A stretch of DNA of 64,000 bases from Pseudomonadaceae bacterium (GCA_024743435.1 JANSWO010000005.1:232617-296616); one strand, 5' to 3'; shown: positions 15,628 through 25,417, counted from the stretch's first letter. The notes: a model not told the origin generated them from the letters alone. A program made the numbers and translations.

Positions 15628-17253
15628 CTACATTCGGAACACACCAAACCGGCTGGCAGTGGCCGATTCGGTATCGCTGTTGTCCTGTCCATCACAAATC
15701 GCCAGCGCAAGCGAGAGCACCCGCCGGGTGTCAGCCGGATCAATCACCCCATCATCCCAAAGGCGTGCTGAGGCAAAAAACGGGTGCCCTTCAGCCTCAT
15801 AACGCTCGCGCACGTCGTTCATGAACGCTTCGCGCTCATCGGCCGGCCATGTTTGCTGGCGCCGAGCCATTGCTTCATCGCGCACGGTTGCCAATACATG
15901 TGCCGCCTGGTCACCGCCCATGACTGAGATGCGCGCGTTCGGCCAGGTCCATAAGAACCGACCGCCATAAGCACGCCCGCACATGGCGTACGTGCCGGCG
16001 CCATGGGAGCCACCAATTACCACCGTTAACTTGGGCACGCTGGCGCAGGCGACGGCTGTCACCATCTTCGCGCCATCTTTGGCTATGCCGGCGTTCTCGT
16101 ATTTCTGGCCCACCATGAAGCCGGTGATGTTCTGCAGAAAGACCAGAGGAACTCCACGCCTGTCCGCAAGCTGCACAAAGTGCGCGCCCTTGAGCGCGGA
16201 CTCGGAGAACAGAATGCCGTTGTTCGCCACGATCGCGACCTGCTGGCCATCGATCCGGGCAAAACCGCAAACCAGTGTTGCTCCGTACAGCGCTTTGAAC
16301 TCATGAAACGCAGAGTCGTCGACGAGCCTGGCAATGATCTCTCGAACATCGAAAGGCTGACGCGAATCCTGGGGGAGAATGCCGTACAGATCTTCGACGG
16401 GATAGCGTGGCGGAGCCATGTCGTCAGCAGACGCGGCGCAGGGCATCTCGCGCTTCGGCAGGTGACTCACAATTTCACGCGCTATCGCCAAGGCGTGTTC
16501 GTCGTTCTCCGCCAGATGGTCCGTGACGCCTGACTTGCGGCTATGCACATCGCCACCGCCCAGACTCTCAGCATCAACCTCCTCACCAGTCGCTGCCTTC
16601 ACTAAAGGCGGGCCGCCCAGGAAGATAGTCCCCTGGTTGCGAACGATGATGGATTCATCGCACATCGCTGGCACGTAAGCACCACCGGCAGTGCAAGACC
16701 CCATGACCACTGCAATTTGAGCAATGCCTCGGGCAGACATCTGTGCCTGGTTGAAGAAAATCCTGCCGAAATCGTCTTTGTCGGGAAACACTTCAGCTTG
16801 CTCGGGCAGGAACGCGCCGCCTGAATCAACCAGATAGATACAGGGCAGGCGATTCTCTAGAGCGATCTCCTGGGCGCGCAGGTGTTTCTTGACGGTAATG
16901 GGGTAGTAGGTGCCGCCTTTGACCGTAGCGTCGTTGACCACCACCATCACGGGCTGGCCAGCCACCAGGCCAATACCGGTGATCAGCCCGCCACCGGGTA
17001 CCGAATCGTCATACAGCTCGTAACCAGCAAGCTGACCGACTTCTAAAAATGCCGAGCCGGCATCCAACAGCCCATGCAGGCGATCGCGGGGTAACAATTT
17101 GCCACGAGCACTATGCCGGGACCGGCTCGATTCATCACCGCCGAGGCTAAGCCTGGCAACCAGAGCGGACAGGTCTTCAGCGAGCTTTTCATGATGCTGC
17201 GCATTGCTACGAAAGCTGGCATCAGCTCGCCGAACGCTGGTCTCGAGAATCAC
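15628..17253 (-). CDS. liuB: 3-Methylcrotonyl-CoA carboxylase, carboxyltransferase subunit
   Basis: This is a 541-residue carboxyltransferase subunit with two crotonase-like halves. The N-terminal [20 protein letters not shown] and the segments [31 protein letters not shown] and [17 protein letters not shown] are characteristic of the methylcrotonyl-CoA enzyme. It transfers carboxyl from biotin to the acyl-CoA gamma carbon in leucine breakdown. A GTG three codons earlier (17262) overlaps the ribosome site itself; the GTG at 17253 is 8 bases after GGAG and is chosen. It is probably co-transcribed with the biotin subunit downstream. Confidence 0.88.
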   Translation of the reverse strand: MILETSVRRADASFRSNAQHHEKLAEDLSALVARLSLGGDESSRSRHSARGKLLPRDRLHGLLDAGSAFLEVGQLAGYELYDDSVPGGGLITGIGLVAGQPVMVVVNDATVKGGTYYPITVKKHLRAQEIALENRLPCIYLVDSGGAFLPEQAEVFPDKDDFGRIFFNQAQMSARGIAQIAVVMGSCTAGGAYVPAMCDESIIVRNQGTIFLGGPPLVKAATGEEVDAESLGGGDVHSRKSGVTDHLAENDEHALAIAREIVSHLPKREMPCAASADDMAPPRYPVEDLYGILPQDSRQPFDVREIIARLVDDSAFHEFKALYGATLVCGFARIDGQQVAIVANNGILFSESALKGAHFVQLADRRGVPLVFLQNITGFMVGQKYENAGIAKDGAKMVTAVACASVPKLTVVIGGSHGAGTYAMCGRAYGGRFLWTWPNARISVMGGDQAAHVLATVRDEAMARRQQTWPADEREAFMNDVRERYEAEGHPFFASARLWDDGVIDPADTRRVLSLALAICDGQDNSDTESATASRFGVFRM

Positions 17254-17430
17254 GTATCGCACTCCGTCCGGCTATCGTTGTCAGGCAGCGATGTCTTGCT
17301 CGCGGCAATATGCCGACAAGCGCGCCAACCTGCATCCAGCGCCTAGTGTACGGCGCACGTGCTGCCCGGGAAACTCGAGCAAGTGTCGGGCAACTGCGGG
17401 ACAAAGCGATACGCAATGTGCGCTATACCG

Positions 17431-18549
17431 TCAGGCTACACAGCTTCGGTTGCTGAACACCCCATCGAGCTCCGCGCTTTTCACACCCAGCGCACTCGCC
17501 ACCGCTGGATGGTAAATCTCGCCTGCATGCACGTTGAGCCCACGTGCGAAATGCTCATCATGAGCAAGCGCCGAGCGCCATCCCTGATCTGCAAGCCGCT
17601 CGACAAAGGGCAGCGTTACGTTATTCAGCGCAAGGGTTGATGTTCGGGCAACAGCACCTGGCATGTTCGTGACGCAGTAGTGCACCACACCCTCTTCGAT
17701 ATAGGTTGGAGCGTCGTGGCTTGTCGGTCTGCTCGTCTCGAAACAGCCGCCCTGATCGATCGAGATGTCGACCATGGCCGCTCCGCGTTTCATGCGCTTG
17801 AGCAGTTCCCTTGTCACCAATTTGGGTGCCGCTGCGCCTGGGATGAGCACGGCGCCGATAACCAGGTCAGCGTCCAGCAACTCGCGCTCAATGGCATCCG
17901 GGCGCGACATTAGAACGTTGACGCGGGAACCGAAGTGATCCGCCAGCCGACTCACGGACAAATCGAGAATAGATACGTTTGCGCCGAGACCAACCGCAAT
18001 TTCAGCTGCATTCTTTCCGGCGATACCGCCCCCCAAGATGACTACCTTGCCTGGCCCGACGCCGGGCACACCAGCCAACAGGACGCCGCGCCCACCAGCA
18101 GCCATTTGCAGCGCGGATGCGCCCACTTGCACGGACATCCGCCCAGCGACCTCACTCATGGGCGTCAGCAGCGGCAGGCCACCGTGTTTGTCGGTCACCG
18201 TCTCATAAGCGATGGCGGTAGCGCCGGATGCAAGCAGTGCATCGGCCTGGGCGTTGTCCGCCGCGAGATGGAGATAGGTGAATAGCACCTGACCCGCTCG
18301 CAGCCGGCTGCACTCATCAAGCTGCGGCTCTTTCACTTTGACGATGAGTTCTGAGCGCCACACGTCATCAGCGCTGACAATCCGGGCACCAGCGGCCAGG
18401 TAATCCTCATCGTCAAAGCCAATCCCTGATCCAGCACCGGCTTGCACTTTGACCTGGTGGCCTGCCCGGCACAGTTGTTCTGCCGAGGCCGGTGTGAGGC
18501 CCACTCGATATTCATGAACCTTCACTTCTTGCGGAACACCAATTTGCAT
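17431..18549 (-). CDS. ald: Alanine dehydrogenase
   Basis: This is a 372-residue NAD-dependent enzyme that interconverts L-alanine with pyruvate and ammonium. The N-terminus [20 protein letters not shown] and the stretch [19 protein letters not shown] are diagnostic. The NAD-binding loop is [20 protein letters not shown]. The length is as expected. It is divergent from a Lrp/AsnC regulator, and the intergenic region holds a Lrp-type box, so it is probably induced by alanine through that regulator. With the nearby alanine racemase it would let the cell use both alanine isomers as carbon and nitrogen source. Confidence 0.95.
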   Translation of the reverse strand: MQIGVPQEVKVHEYRVGLTPASAEQLCRAGHQVKVQAGAGSGIGFDDEDYLAAGARIVSADDVWRSELIVKVKEPQLDECSRLRAGQVLFTYLHLAADNAQADALLASGATAIAYETVTDKHGGLPLLTPMSEVAGRMSVQVGASALQMAAGGRGVLLAGVPGVGPGKVVILGGGIAGKNAAEIAVGLGANVSILDLSVSRLADHFGSRVNVLMSRPDAIERELLDADLVIGAVLIPGAAAPKLVTRELLKRMKRGAAMVDISIDQGGCFETSRPTSHDAPTYIEEGVVHYCVTNMPGAVARTSTLALNNVTLPFVERLADQGWRSALAHDEHFARGLNVHAGEIYHPAVASALGVKSAELDGVFSNRSCVA

Positions 18550-18678
18550 CGTTCTCTACCGCCGATTTGCACTTTGAGCGAAGGGTTCAGGCTAACGCCG
18601 AAGCCATGGAGCTTCCTGCGCAAATACGTGGCATCCTGAGTAATAAACGGCATTATCCACTGATATTGTCGCCTCGGT

Positions 18679-18693
18679 TAGAATATTCTGCTT
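18679..18693. promoter_or_regulatory. Lrp/AsnC-type operator between ald and its regulator
   Basis: The sequence TAGAATATTCTGCTT matches the Lrp consensus YAGHAWATTWTDCTR at 13 of 15 positions and contains the perfect palindrome AGAATATTCT. It lies 12 bases before the regulator start and 130 bases before ald, so it could serve both autoregulation and control of ald. Confidence 0.65.
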
Positions 18694-18704
18694 ATATAAA
18701 AGAT

Positions 18705-19169
18705 ATGGACCGCATAGACCGCCGTATCGTTGAAGCGCTTCAGGAAGACGGCCGCCTGAGCAACACGGAACTGGCCAGCCGCATCGCATTGTCTGAATCC
18801 GCCTGTCTGCGGCGCGTGCGGCAATTGGAGGCGTCAGGACTGATCCGCGGCTACGTTGCGCTGTTGGATCAGTCGAGCGCCGGTTATCCAGACAACGTCT
18901 TCGTGCAGATCACGCTAACGAGCCAGCAGCGCTCGGATCTCGATGAGTTTGAGGCCGCCGCCCGCGAGCTGCCCGAAGTCATGGAGTGCTATCTGATGAG
19001 TGGTGATCACGACTATCTGCTCAGGGTGATCGTGGCTGATGCCAGAGACTACGAACGCCTGCACTCTCAGCACCTCACTCGATTGCCCAAGGTGGATCGG
19101 GTTCGTTCGAGCTTCGCGCTTAGAACCGTTGTGAAGAAAACGGCGATTGCGCCGAAGCCAGAAGCCTAG
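18705..19169 (+). CDS. Lrp/AsnC-family transcriptional regulator
   Basis: This is a 154-residue one-component amino-acid-sensing regulator. The N-terminal helix-turn-helix (about 1-60: MDRIDRRIVEALQEDGRLSN, then SESACLRRVRQLEASGLI) is joined to the RAM ligand-binding domain (about 65-150). The frame is open 46 codons further upstream, but MDRIDRRI is the standard start of the family. It is divergent from ald and overlaps the end of the convergent alr gene by 4 bases. This placement is that of AldR-type activators of alanine dehydrogenase. Alanine as ligand is inferred from context. Confidence 0.92.
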   Translation: MDRIDRRIVEALQEDGRLSNTELASRIALSESACLRRVRQLEASGLIRGYVALLDQSSAGYPDNVFVQITLTSQQRSDLDEFEAAARELPEVMECYLMSGDHDYLLRVIVADARDYERLHSQHLTRLPKVDRVRSSFALRTVVKKTAIAPKPEA

Positions 19170-20266
19170 CCCGCGTTGTCGGCCGACAGGTACCGCCAGC
19201 GTGGCCGCCGCGATAAACCTGTGAAGATTGTGTAGTCGATGGTGTCGGCTGCCAGGGCAAGCTCAGCAACCGGCGCGCTCGCGCCGAACACTTCTACCCA
19301 GTCGCCCACCACCGGCGCGTTAGCGCATTGGCCAATATCAACGGTGCAAAAGTCCATCGACACTCGGCCAACCAGCGGCAGTCGTTCAGCGCCGAACGCG
19401 AGCCTCGCTTTGTTCGACGCCTGACGCGGAAGTCCGTCTGCGTAGCCCACTCCGAGTACAGCAATGGTCGTGTCATCCTTAGCAGCGAAAGTCGCGCCAT
19501 AGCCCACGCTTTCACCAGCAGCAACCGATCGGACTGCCAGCACGCGGGCACGTAGGCTGACCACCGGCTCGAAAGCAGTCCCCGGCGCCGCAGGCTCACC
19601 GCCATACAGGGCAATGCCTATGCGAGGCAAATCGCTCACGAACGATTCTCCCAGCAATACTCCGGCGCTGTTTGCCAGACTGGATTGCGCACCGGGGAAC
19701 AAGGGGAGCAACCGCTTGAAGCGCTCCAGTTGATCTGCGTTAGACGGCGCATCCGGCGTGTCAGCACAGGCAAGGTGGCTCATTAGCAGGCCAACTCTCA
19801 CCGCCTTGAAACGGCCATCGCGAACCAACGCCTTGAGCGCCGGCTCGGCAAAACCAAGCCGGTTCATAGCAGTGTCCACATGCACCACCACATCCTCGGG
19901 CCAATTCGCACAGCACGCGAGTTGCTCAGCATCATTCAACACGGGCGTTAGGCGGTAGCGCGCGTAGATCGGCAGAGAATCGCGACAGGGCCCCTCGAAC
20001 ACGGCGATTCGGCCTGTTTCAGGGCCGAGCAGCTCGCGCAACTTGCAGCCTTCTTCAAGCGTCGCAACAAAAAAGCTGGTAACCCCTGCTGAAACCAGGA
20101 CCGGAGCAATCCTGTCCATACCCAGCCCATAAGCATTGGCTTTGACCACGGCAGCAATCGGGGAGGCAGCGCGACTCTGGATCTCGCGTGTATTGCGCGC
20201 GAGCGCGTCCAGATCGACAATGATCTCAGCAGCTGAAAAACGGCTCAGGTCTTCGCTCACCGGCAT
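19166..20266 (-). CDS. alr: Alanine racemase
   Basis: This 366-residue PLP enzyme interconverts L- and D-alanine. The PLP lysine is K42 in AVVKANAYGLG, and the second catalytic tyrosine is in the VGYGATFAAKDD segment. The C-terminal beta domain contains GRVSMDFCTVDIGQ. Placed beside ald and its regulator, it may serve D-alanine catabolism (DadX-like) as well as wall synthesis. The frame allows ATG at 20266 or GTG two codons later, the latter better spaced from AGGA. No dadA is nearby. Confidence 0.93.
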   Translation of the reverse strand: MPVSEDLSRFSAAEIIVDLDALARNTREIQSRAASPIAAVVKANAYGLGMDRIAPVLVSAGVTSFFVATLEEGCKLRELLGPETGRIAVFEGPCRDSLPIYARYRLTPVLNDAEQLACCANWPEDVVVHVDTAMNRLGFAEPALKALVRDGRFKAVRVGLLMSHLACADTPDAPSNADQLERFKRLLPLFPGAQSSLANSAGVLLGESFVSDLPRIGIALYGGEPAAPGTAFEPVVSLRARVLAVRSVAAGESVGYGATFAAKDDTTIAVLGVGYADGLPRQASNKARLAFGAERLPLVGRVSMDFCTVDIGQCANAPVVGDWVEVFGASAPVAELALAADTIDYTIFTGLSRRPRWRYLSADNAG

Positions 20267-20440
20267 TTCCTGGCCAAAGTCCAGATCCCCACGCCTGACA
20301 GCGCCACTCTTTAAACCGGATATGCCGGATGCCAGAGCTTCTCAGTTCTGGCTACGCAACGGTAACCACCGCGACCACTGTATTTCGAATTCTCAGTGAC
20401 GAGTGAGTTGAGTAGTACCGTGTGCTCGCGACAGCTGACG

Positions 20441-20677
20441 TTAGTTACGCGCAGCCCTGCGAAAAATCACATCCAGCAACGAACGATCACGACGATCATT
20501 CTTGCCTCTGCGGTCATAGTCTTCCCGTGCGTTACGCACAGGCAGTTCAAACAATCCGTACACTCGACGGCGCCTATCCGATGGCGCACGGCGGTCTTCC
20601 CCTGAACGACGACTGTCGGGATGTTGGGCCTGTTCAGACTCGACCGAGGCGGCGTCGATGCCTGTCTCGGTGTCCAT
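20441..20677 (-). CDS. Small arginine-rich protein with DRR motifs
   Basis: This is a 78-residue protein of no family I can name. It contains repeated RRSGEDRR, SDRRRR and DRRGKNDRRD motifs and ends SLLDVIFRRAARN, so it is strongly charged and could bind nucleic acid or acidic partners. The ATG at 20677 is preceded by an AGGGTGA site. Short proteins with RRSGxDRR patterns occur widely in Proteobacteria without assigned function. Codon pattern and a ribosome site support it; nothing else does. Confidence 0.55.
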   Translation of the reverse strand: MDTETGIDAASVESEQAQHPDSRRSGEDRRAPSDRRRRVYGLFELPVRNAREDYDRRGKNDRRDRSLLDVIFRRAARN

Positions 20678-20857
20678 TGGCTTCACCCTTCGTGTTACGA
20701 GAGCCAACTATAACTTTTGTCCCGTAAAGCGCCAGTCTGAAAAGTCGCGAAAAAAAGTGCGAAATTCGCCAGGATAATGTAGAGCCCGGCACGCAGAGGA
20801 ACGGTGTGATGAGCCTGAGCCAGGCGATTACGGCGCGCCCGCCGCGTTCAGTTGCGA

Positions 20858-21007
20858 TTAGAGACTTAGAAAACCCAGAACAGCCACCCAGGCAACTCCG
20901 GCGAAAGCCAACCAGGTCTTTCGCGACAGCCCAGGCTCCATCCGCTCCGGGTAGGTAGACGCAACGGGGGTTAACGGGATTTCTGAGGGGGTTGGTGATT
21001 CAACCAT
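20858..21007 (-). CDS. Small single-pass membrane protein (49 residues)
   Basis: This small reading frame starts with ATG 7 bases after GGGGAG. The first 30 residues are polar and proline-rich (VESPTPSEIPLTPV), then a hydrophobic helix TWLAFAGVAWVAVLGFLSL reaches the C-terminus, giving an N-in/C-out or tail-anchored topology. It lies alone in the gap between 20677 and 21150. The good ribosome site and the single clean transmembrane helix are the only support; homologues are not known to me. Confidence 0.55.
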   Translation of the reverse strand: MVESPTPSEIPLTPVASTYPERMEPGLSRKTWLAFAGVAWVAVLGFLSL

Positions 21008-21149
21008 ATGTGCACTCCCCTACGTGTGTGTCACGCCAAATCGCTCGCATTTTCTCGGCAGGACAGTCGTGAACAATCCAAAGCCGAGGGCACATAAGTT
21101 ACGCAAACTATATGACAAATTGATGATGTAAACGCACTAGAGGGGCAAA

Positions 21150-22808
21150 TTGCGAGATACTCGCTTCATGAACGAGGCCAACCCAGACGCTCGCCCTCTT
21201 TCGTCCCTGCTGGACGCTTTGCTGCGCTATGCGATCTCGCCGAGCGAGTGGCAGCAGTTTCTCGACGAGCTGGCCAACAACGGCCAGGCGCTGGAGGAGG
21301 TGGATCCGCAGGAGCTCCTGAGCCATCTATCGAGAGCCGAGAGCGTCGCCTGGAATCTGCGCGGGCAGCAACAGAAACCCGCCCTTGCCCAACGAATCAC
21401 GGTTGATCGACGCGGTCTCGTCATCGACCAGGAAAACACGCTGCCCGAGCTTACAGAGTACCTGCACGCGGCGGATGGGAAGCCGCTGACGTTCGCCGAT
21501 GAGCGAACGCTTGCGAGCTGGCAGCAAGCACTCGACGATCTTGCAAGCAATCCCGACCGCGGCCAGGTGCTCGTCGTCCTGCACGCAACGTCCCAGCGTC
21601 GATTCGGTTACGCCACGAAAACCGACAGCGGCTACGCGCTACTGATTCCAGGAGCGGTTCCATCAGACACCCTGGCCAGCCTGGTGAAATCCAGTTTCGC
21701 ACTGACCGACTCCGAAACTCGTCTGGTCATGCAACTGGCAACCGGTGCCCCGCTGAAGTCCTGTGCCGCAGCGATGCACATCTCCATCAACACCGCCCGC
21801 AATCATCTGCAATCCGTCTTTGATAAGAGTGGCATCAAGAGACAAAGCGATTTGATACTCGTGGTCACCCAATTGGGTGTAATGCTGGCAGGCGTCGGCC
21901 AACCCAGCATGGTCAATCCTGCTGCAACTGCCCCTGATCATCAGTTCATCGTTCTCGATAGCGGCCGCCGCCTCGCCTATCGCCGCTATGGAGATTCCAG
22001 GGGAGAACCCTGCCTATATCTGCATGAGACAGTAGGAAGCAGCCTGCTGCCACCGGGCACTCAGGAACGATGCGACGAGCTGGGGTTACTCTTGATCGCC
22101 GTAGAGCGCCCCGGGGCCGGCTTCTCGGACTCAGATGCAGGTATGACTTTTGAATCGGTTGCCAGAGATAACGCATCACTGCTGGAGCAGCTCGGCCTCG
22201 ACAAGGTCGCCCTGCTCGGCCATATGTCCGGCGCGGCGCATGCCTTATCTCTCGCCGCCATTGCCGGCGAGAAAATCAGCGGCATTCTTTGTGTTAACTC
22301 CCGGCTGCCTGGGCCCGGCGGCGAGGCGAACAAAACCCGAAGCCTGAATCTCATCACCAGCCGGTTGCTGAAACAGCCGTGGCTGGTCCGCACGTTTTTC
22401 AACATTCTGCGCAATCGCGCATCAGACAAAGTGAATCGCGACATTCTCAGATCGGTCTGCAGCAGCGAAAGCGATAAGCGTTTGTTCGCGAAAGAGCCAG
22501 CAATTCTTGATCACATCACGACTTACACCCAGGAGTCGATGACAGTGACGGCTGCCGGCATGGTCAGCGAGATAACCTGCTTTGCGCGCGACTCACTGCC
22601 CGATCTCAGCCACATTCATACGCCCATTCGTTTCTGGCACGCATCTGATTCAGCCATTACCTCAGCAGACCCCGTTCGGGTATTTCTCGCCGCTGATGAA
22701 CGGCCGGAGCGTAGCCTCGAAGTACGGGACGGCGCGGGCACAATGATGCTGTACGCGCGCTGGCACGAAGCACTCATCTGTTTGCAGCAGATGGCTGGGA
22801 AATCTTGA
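21150..22808 (+). CDS. LuxR-type regulator fused to a degenerate alpha/beta-hydrolase domain
   Basis: This is a 552-residue fusion. Residues 1-175 look like a PAS-type sensory region, 182-245 form a LuxR helix-turn-helix (LTDSETRLVMQLATGAPLKS, then INTARNHLQSVFDKSGIKRQ), and 265-552 have the alpha/beta-hydrolase fold (RRLAYRRYGD, then AVERPGAGFSD). The nucleophile elbow, normally G-H-S-x-G, reads G357-H-M-S-G361, so Met is at the nucleophile position. Where the catalytic His is expected the chain reads DGAGTMM (T531). The acid-like D500 is kept. It therefore looks like a ligand sensor rather than an enzyme. The TTG at 21150 has AGGGG upstream; ATG 21168 is the alternative. Confidence 0.8.
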   Translation: MRDTRFMNEANPDARPLSSLLDALLRYAISPSEWQQFLDELANNGQALEEVDPQELLSHLSRAESVAWNLRGQQQKPALAQRITVDRRGLVIDQENTLPELTEYLHAADGKPLTFADERTLASWQQALDDLASNPDRGQVLVVLHATSQRRFGYATKTDSGYALLIPGAVPSDTLASLVKSSFALTDSETRLVMQLATGAPLKSCAAAMHISINTARNHLQSVFDKSGIKRQSDLILVVTQLGVMLAGVGQPSMVNPAATAPDHQFIVLDSGRRLAYRRYGDSRGEPCLYLHETVGSSLLPPGTQERCDELGLLLIAVERPGAGFSDSDAGMTFESVARDNASLLEQLGLDKVALLGHMSGAAHALSLAAIAGEKISGILCVNSRLPGPGGEANKTRSLNLITSRLLKQPWLVRTFFNILRNRASDKVNRDILRSVCSSESDKRLFAKEPAILDHITTYTQESMTVTAAGMVSEITCFARDSLPDLSHIHTPIRFWHASDSAITSADPVRVFLAADERPERSLEVRDGAGTMMLYARWHEALICLQQMAGKS

Positions 22809-23044
22809 GAGAGATTTGCCCTGGGGGGGGGCGCTAGAGAGCGCCCTGGCGCGGATTATTCCGTAACCGGCCAGGCGCGGCGCGAGCGGTCGTCCGTGAT
22901 GTGGCCATTATGTCGGCGACTCGAATCGATACTATGCAGCGGCTGCAGCCGGCGGGCCTGATGTAAATGGCCTAGTTGAGCGAAGTTTGTGGGCCGCCGA
23001 ACACACCGCCGTACCGAACGACGCCAGTGAGGTAGGGCTCGCGC
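22809..23044. other. Intergenic region with a stem-loop
   Basis: No gene is seen. A run of nine G (22823-22831) merges into a hairpin (22829-22846, arms GGGCGCT and AGCGCCC) soon after the stop of the LuxR-hydrolase gene. It has no T-tract. It separates two convergent genes. Confidence 0.45.
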
Positions 23045-25417
23045 CTAGTTAATTACCGGGCCCGTCTGCGCCAGTTGGCGCGCCTGCTCAAACCAGTTGT
23101 CGCGAATGGCACGGCTGCGAAATGGTGCCAGCACATGGTCATCATCAATCGTGTTGTCACTTAGTTCAGCGAGTTGCACCACGCGGGTTACCCCAACTTC
23201 GTTGAGTTGTTTCGCGAGCTTGGCGCCAATCCCCTTTATCTCAGTGAGATCCGGCTCTTCCACGCTCCGCTTCGCCTCGCTCAACGCGCTTCGCAAACGA
23301 TCGTTCTCTGCCTGCGAATCGACGAGCTGCTGATTCAGCACAATCAGCGTTTTATCCTGAATGTCGATTTGGGCAATCGACTTGATCTTGTACTGATCGA
23401 ACTCTTTGCGATGTTCGTTTAGCCGATCTTCCAGCGCTCGCAATTGTTCGCTATCGCCTTGCGTGCTGGCGTCGTCGCTCGCAGGAGCGCTCGACTGGGA
23501 CGCACTGGCCTGAGACAACTCGGCGAGCAGCTGCGATTGAATATCTTCGTGAGCCTTCGCCTGTTCCGTTAACTGTTGGGTTAGCTGATCACGCTCAGCC
23601 TCTATAGAGGCTATTCCTCGCTGCACAGCTTCGAGCTCACCGAGATGCCGAGCGCTCTGCTCGTCGAGATCAGCTTCCTTGTCCGCCAGGGCCTGGCGCA
23701 ACTGCACCAGCTCTGACTGGTCGGGTTGGTTCTGCTCCAGTTGATCGAACTCTGCTTGTTGAGCCGTCAGGCTGGCCTCGAGCTCTGTGTGTTGCTGCTC
23801 CAGCGTGCGACGACTGTCCTCGCTCTCCTTGAGTTCGCTGTGAGCAGACTCAAGCTCCTGCTGGCGTTGCTCGAGTTGTTCCTTGAGCGCGTCGAGTTCA
23901 ACGACCTCGTCTCGATGCGTCGCTTCAGCGGCCGCGGCGTTCTCTTGCACGGAGCGCAGTTCAGAGCGAAATTCCTCTCGCGCGGCAATCGCCTCATCAC
24001 GTTCAGTGGACAGCTTATCGGCGTTCGCCTGCGCACTGGCGAGCTCACTTCGCAAACTCGCTAGATCGCTCACTGCCTGCTCGAACAACCCTTTCGCTTC
24101 TGCGAGTTCACGTCGAATACCGGCATCGTTTTCGGCCGCTTGCTCTGCTGCAGCCTCCGCTCGACGCTTGCCCTGACGAGCATCATCTAACTGCACGCGT
24201 GCGGATTCGGCTTCTGCCCGAGCAACACTGGCGCTCTCTCGAATCGCTGTCAGTTCTCGCTCCGCTGCCCGCAGCTCTTCCGTGCGTTCTGCCACCTCGC
24301 CCTGCAAAGCCTGCTGGGACGCAGTCATGACGTCAGCTTGCGCGCGCAAGGTGTCAAGCTCAGCGGTAAGCGCCTGGCTTTCCGTGCGCGCAGCCTCGGC
24401 AAGCGACAGAGCTTCGGTGAGTTCCTGATCCTGTTGATCGAAGCGTGCCTGCAGGGAAGCCAACTTCTGCTCCCCGGCGTGACCGGTCGATTCGATCGTC
24501 GCCTGGGCGTCGCCCAATTGTCGCTGCACATCGGCCAGTTGCTGCTGGCTCTGACCAAGCTCCGCCTCGCGCTTTTCAAGCGCCTTTTCGATCTCAGTGA
24601 TTTTTTGCGCTTGCGTCTCGTGTTCTTCAGTCAGCGCTTCGAACCGGGCCTGCGCATCGTTAAGCACACCGCTTGCTTCCTGCTCGGACTGCTCTGCACG
24701 AGCGATCGCTTGCTCCAGCTGCAACTCCAGCGCTTTCTTCTCATCACCCACTCGGCCCAGATCACAGCGAACGCCGCGCAGATCGGAGGCCAGCACATCG
24801 ACCTCGTTGTGAGCCATCTCGGCAGTGGCTATCAGATCGTCAGCTCGCTTCTTGAGCGATGCGATCTCGGTATTGGCTTCCTCCAGCGCAGCTGCACTAC
24901 GAGCCGCTGCTGAATCACCGTTATCGAGTTCTTTGGTAACCGACTGCCACTTGTTTTGCCATTCGCTTAACTCGTCTTCCAGCTCCGCCACTCGCAGTGA
25001 ACGCTCGTGTAAAGCGCCTTGGGCACTACGCAACTCCGAGCGAGCTTGCTCCAGCTTGCCGTCAAGTTCGCGTATGCGCTCATCGCGCGCACGGGCACCG
25101 GCGCCACCTTCAACAGCCGACTCGTCGGACTGGCCTGCGTCGGCTAGCTGGGCTTCGAGTTGGTTAACTCGTTCGGTGCGTTCGGCCAGAGCGGCCGCCA
25201 ATTTGGGTACGCGAGATCGCCATTTCGCGATTTCTTCCTGCAAATGCGCAATTGACGACGCGCTGACATCAGCCGTGCTTTCGCTAGCGGCTTCGTCACT
25301 GCCTTCGACTTCGTTGTGGCCCTCGCGCGGCGGGCTTGCATGCACCATCGGTGATTCCATTACCGGTTTTTCCCGCAGCAATCCTGCCCAAGGCGCTCGC
25401 GCGCTACCGTTAGACAC
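23045..25417 (-). CDS. Long coiled-coil protein with C-terminal helix-hairpin-helix
   Basis: This is a 790-residue acidic protein. Residues about 55-700 are almost unbroken heptad-type coiled coil, rich in Glu, Gln, Ala and Leu. The last 65 or so residues begin LTEIKGIGAKLAKQLNEVGV, a helix-hairpin-helix-like module similar to those in DUF4332 and ribosomal L21-linked proteins, which usually bind DNA or protein. No signal peptide or membrane segment is seen. It could be an SMC-like scaffold without ATPase heads. The start is a GTG at 25417 with a weak ribosome site; ATG at 25360 is possible. Function is unknown. Confidence 0.8.
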   Translation of the reverse strand: MSNGSARAPWAGLLREKPVMESPMVHASPPREGHNEVEGSDEAASESTADVSASSIAHLQEEIAKWRSRVPKLAAALAERTERVNQLEAQLADAGQSDESAVEGGAGARARDERIRELDGKLEQARSELRSAQGALHERSLRVAELEDELSEWQNKWQSVTKELDNGDSAAARSAAALEEANTEIASLKKRADDLIATAEMAHNEVDVLASDLRGVRCDLGRVGDEKKALELQLEQAIARAEQSEQEASGVLNDAQARFEALTEEHETQAQKITEIEKALEKREAELGQSQQQLADVQRQLGDAQATIESTGHAGEQKLASLQARFDQQDQELTEALSLAEAARTESQALTAELDTLRAQADVMTASQQALQGEVAERTEELRAAERELTAIRESASVARAEAESARVQLDDARQGKRRAEAAAEQAAENDAGIRRELAEAKGLFEQAVSDLASLRSELASAQANADKLSTERDEAIAAREEFRSELRSVQENAAAAEATHRDEVVELDALKEQLEQRQQELESAHSELKESEDSRRTLEQQHTELEASLTAQQAEFDQLEQNQPDQSELVQLRQALADKEADLDEQSARHLGELEAVQRGIASIEAERDQLTQQLTEQAKAHEDIQSQLLAELSQASASQSSAPASDDASTQGDSEQLRALEDRLNEHRKEFDQYKIKSIAQIDIQDKTLIVLNQQLVDSQAENDRLRSALSEAKRSVEEPDLTEIKGIGAKLAKQLNEVGVTRVVQLAELSDNTIDDDHVLAPFRSRAIRDNWFEQARQLAQTGPVIN

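Noticed and set aside
24338..24913. 191-codon open frame opposite the coiled-coil gene
   Set aside because: The leucine-rich product mirrors the biased codons of the coiled coil; long antisense frames are expected there.
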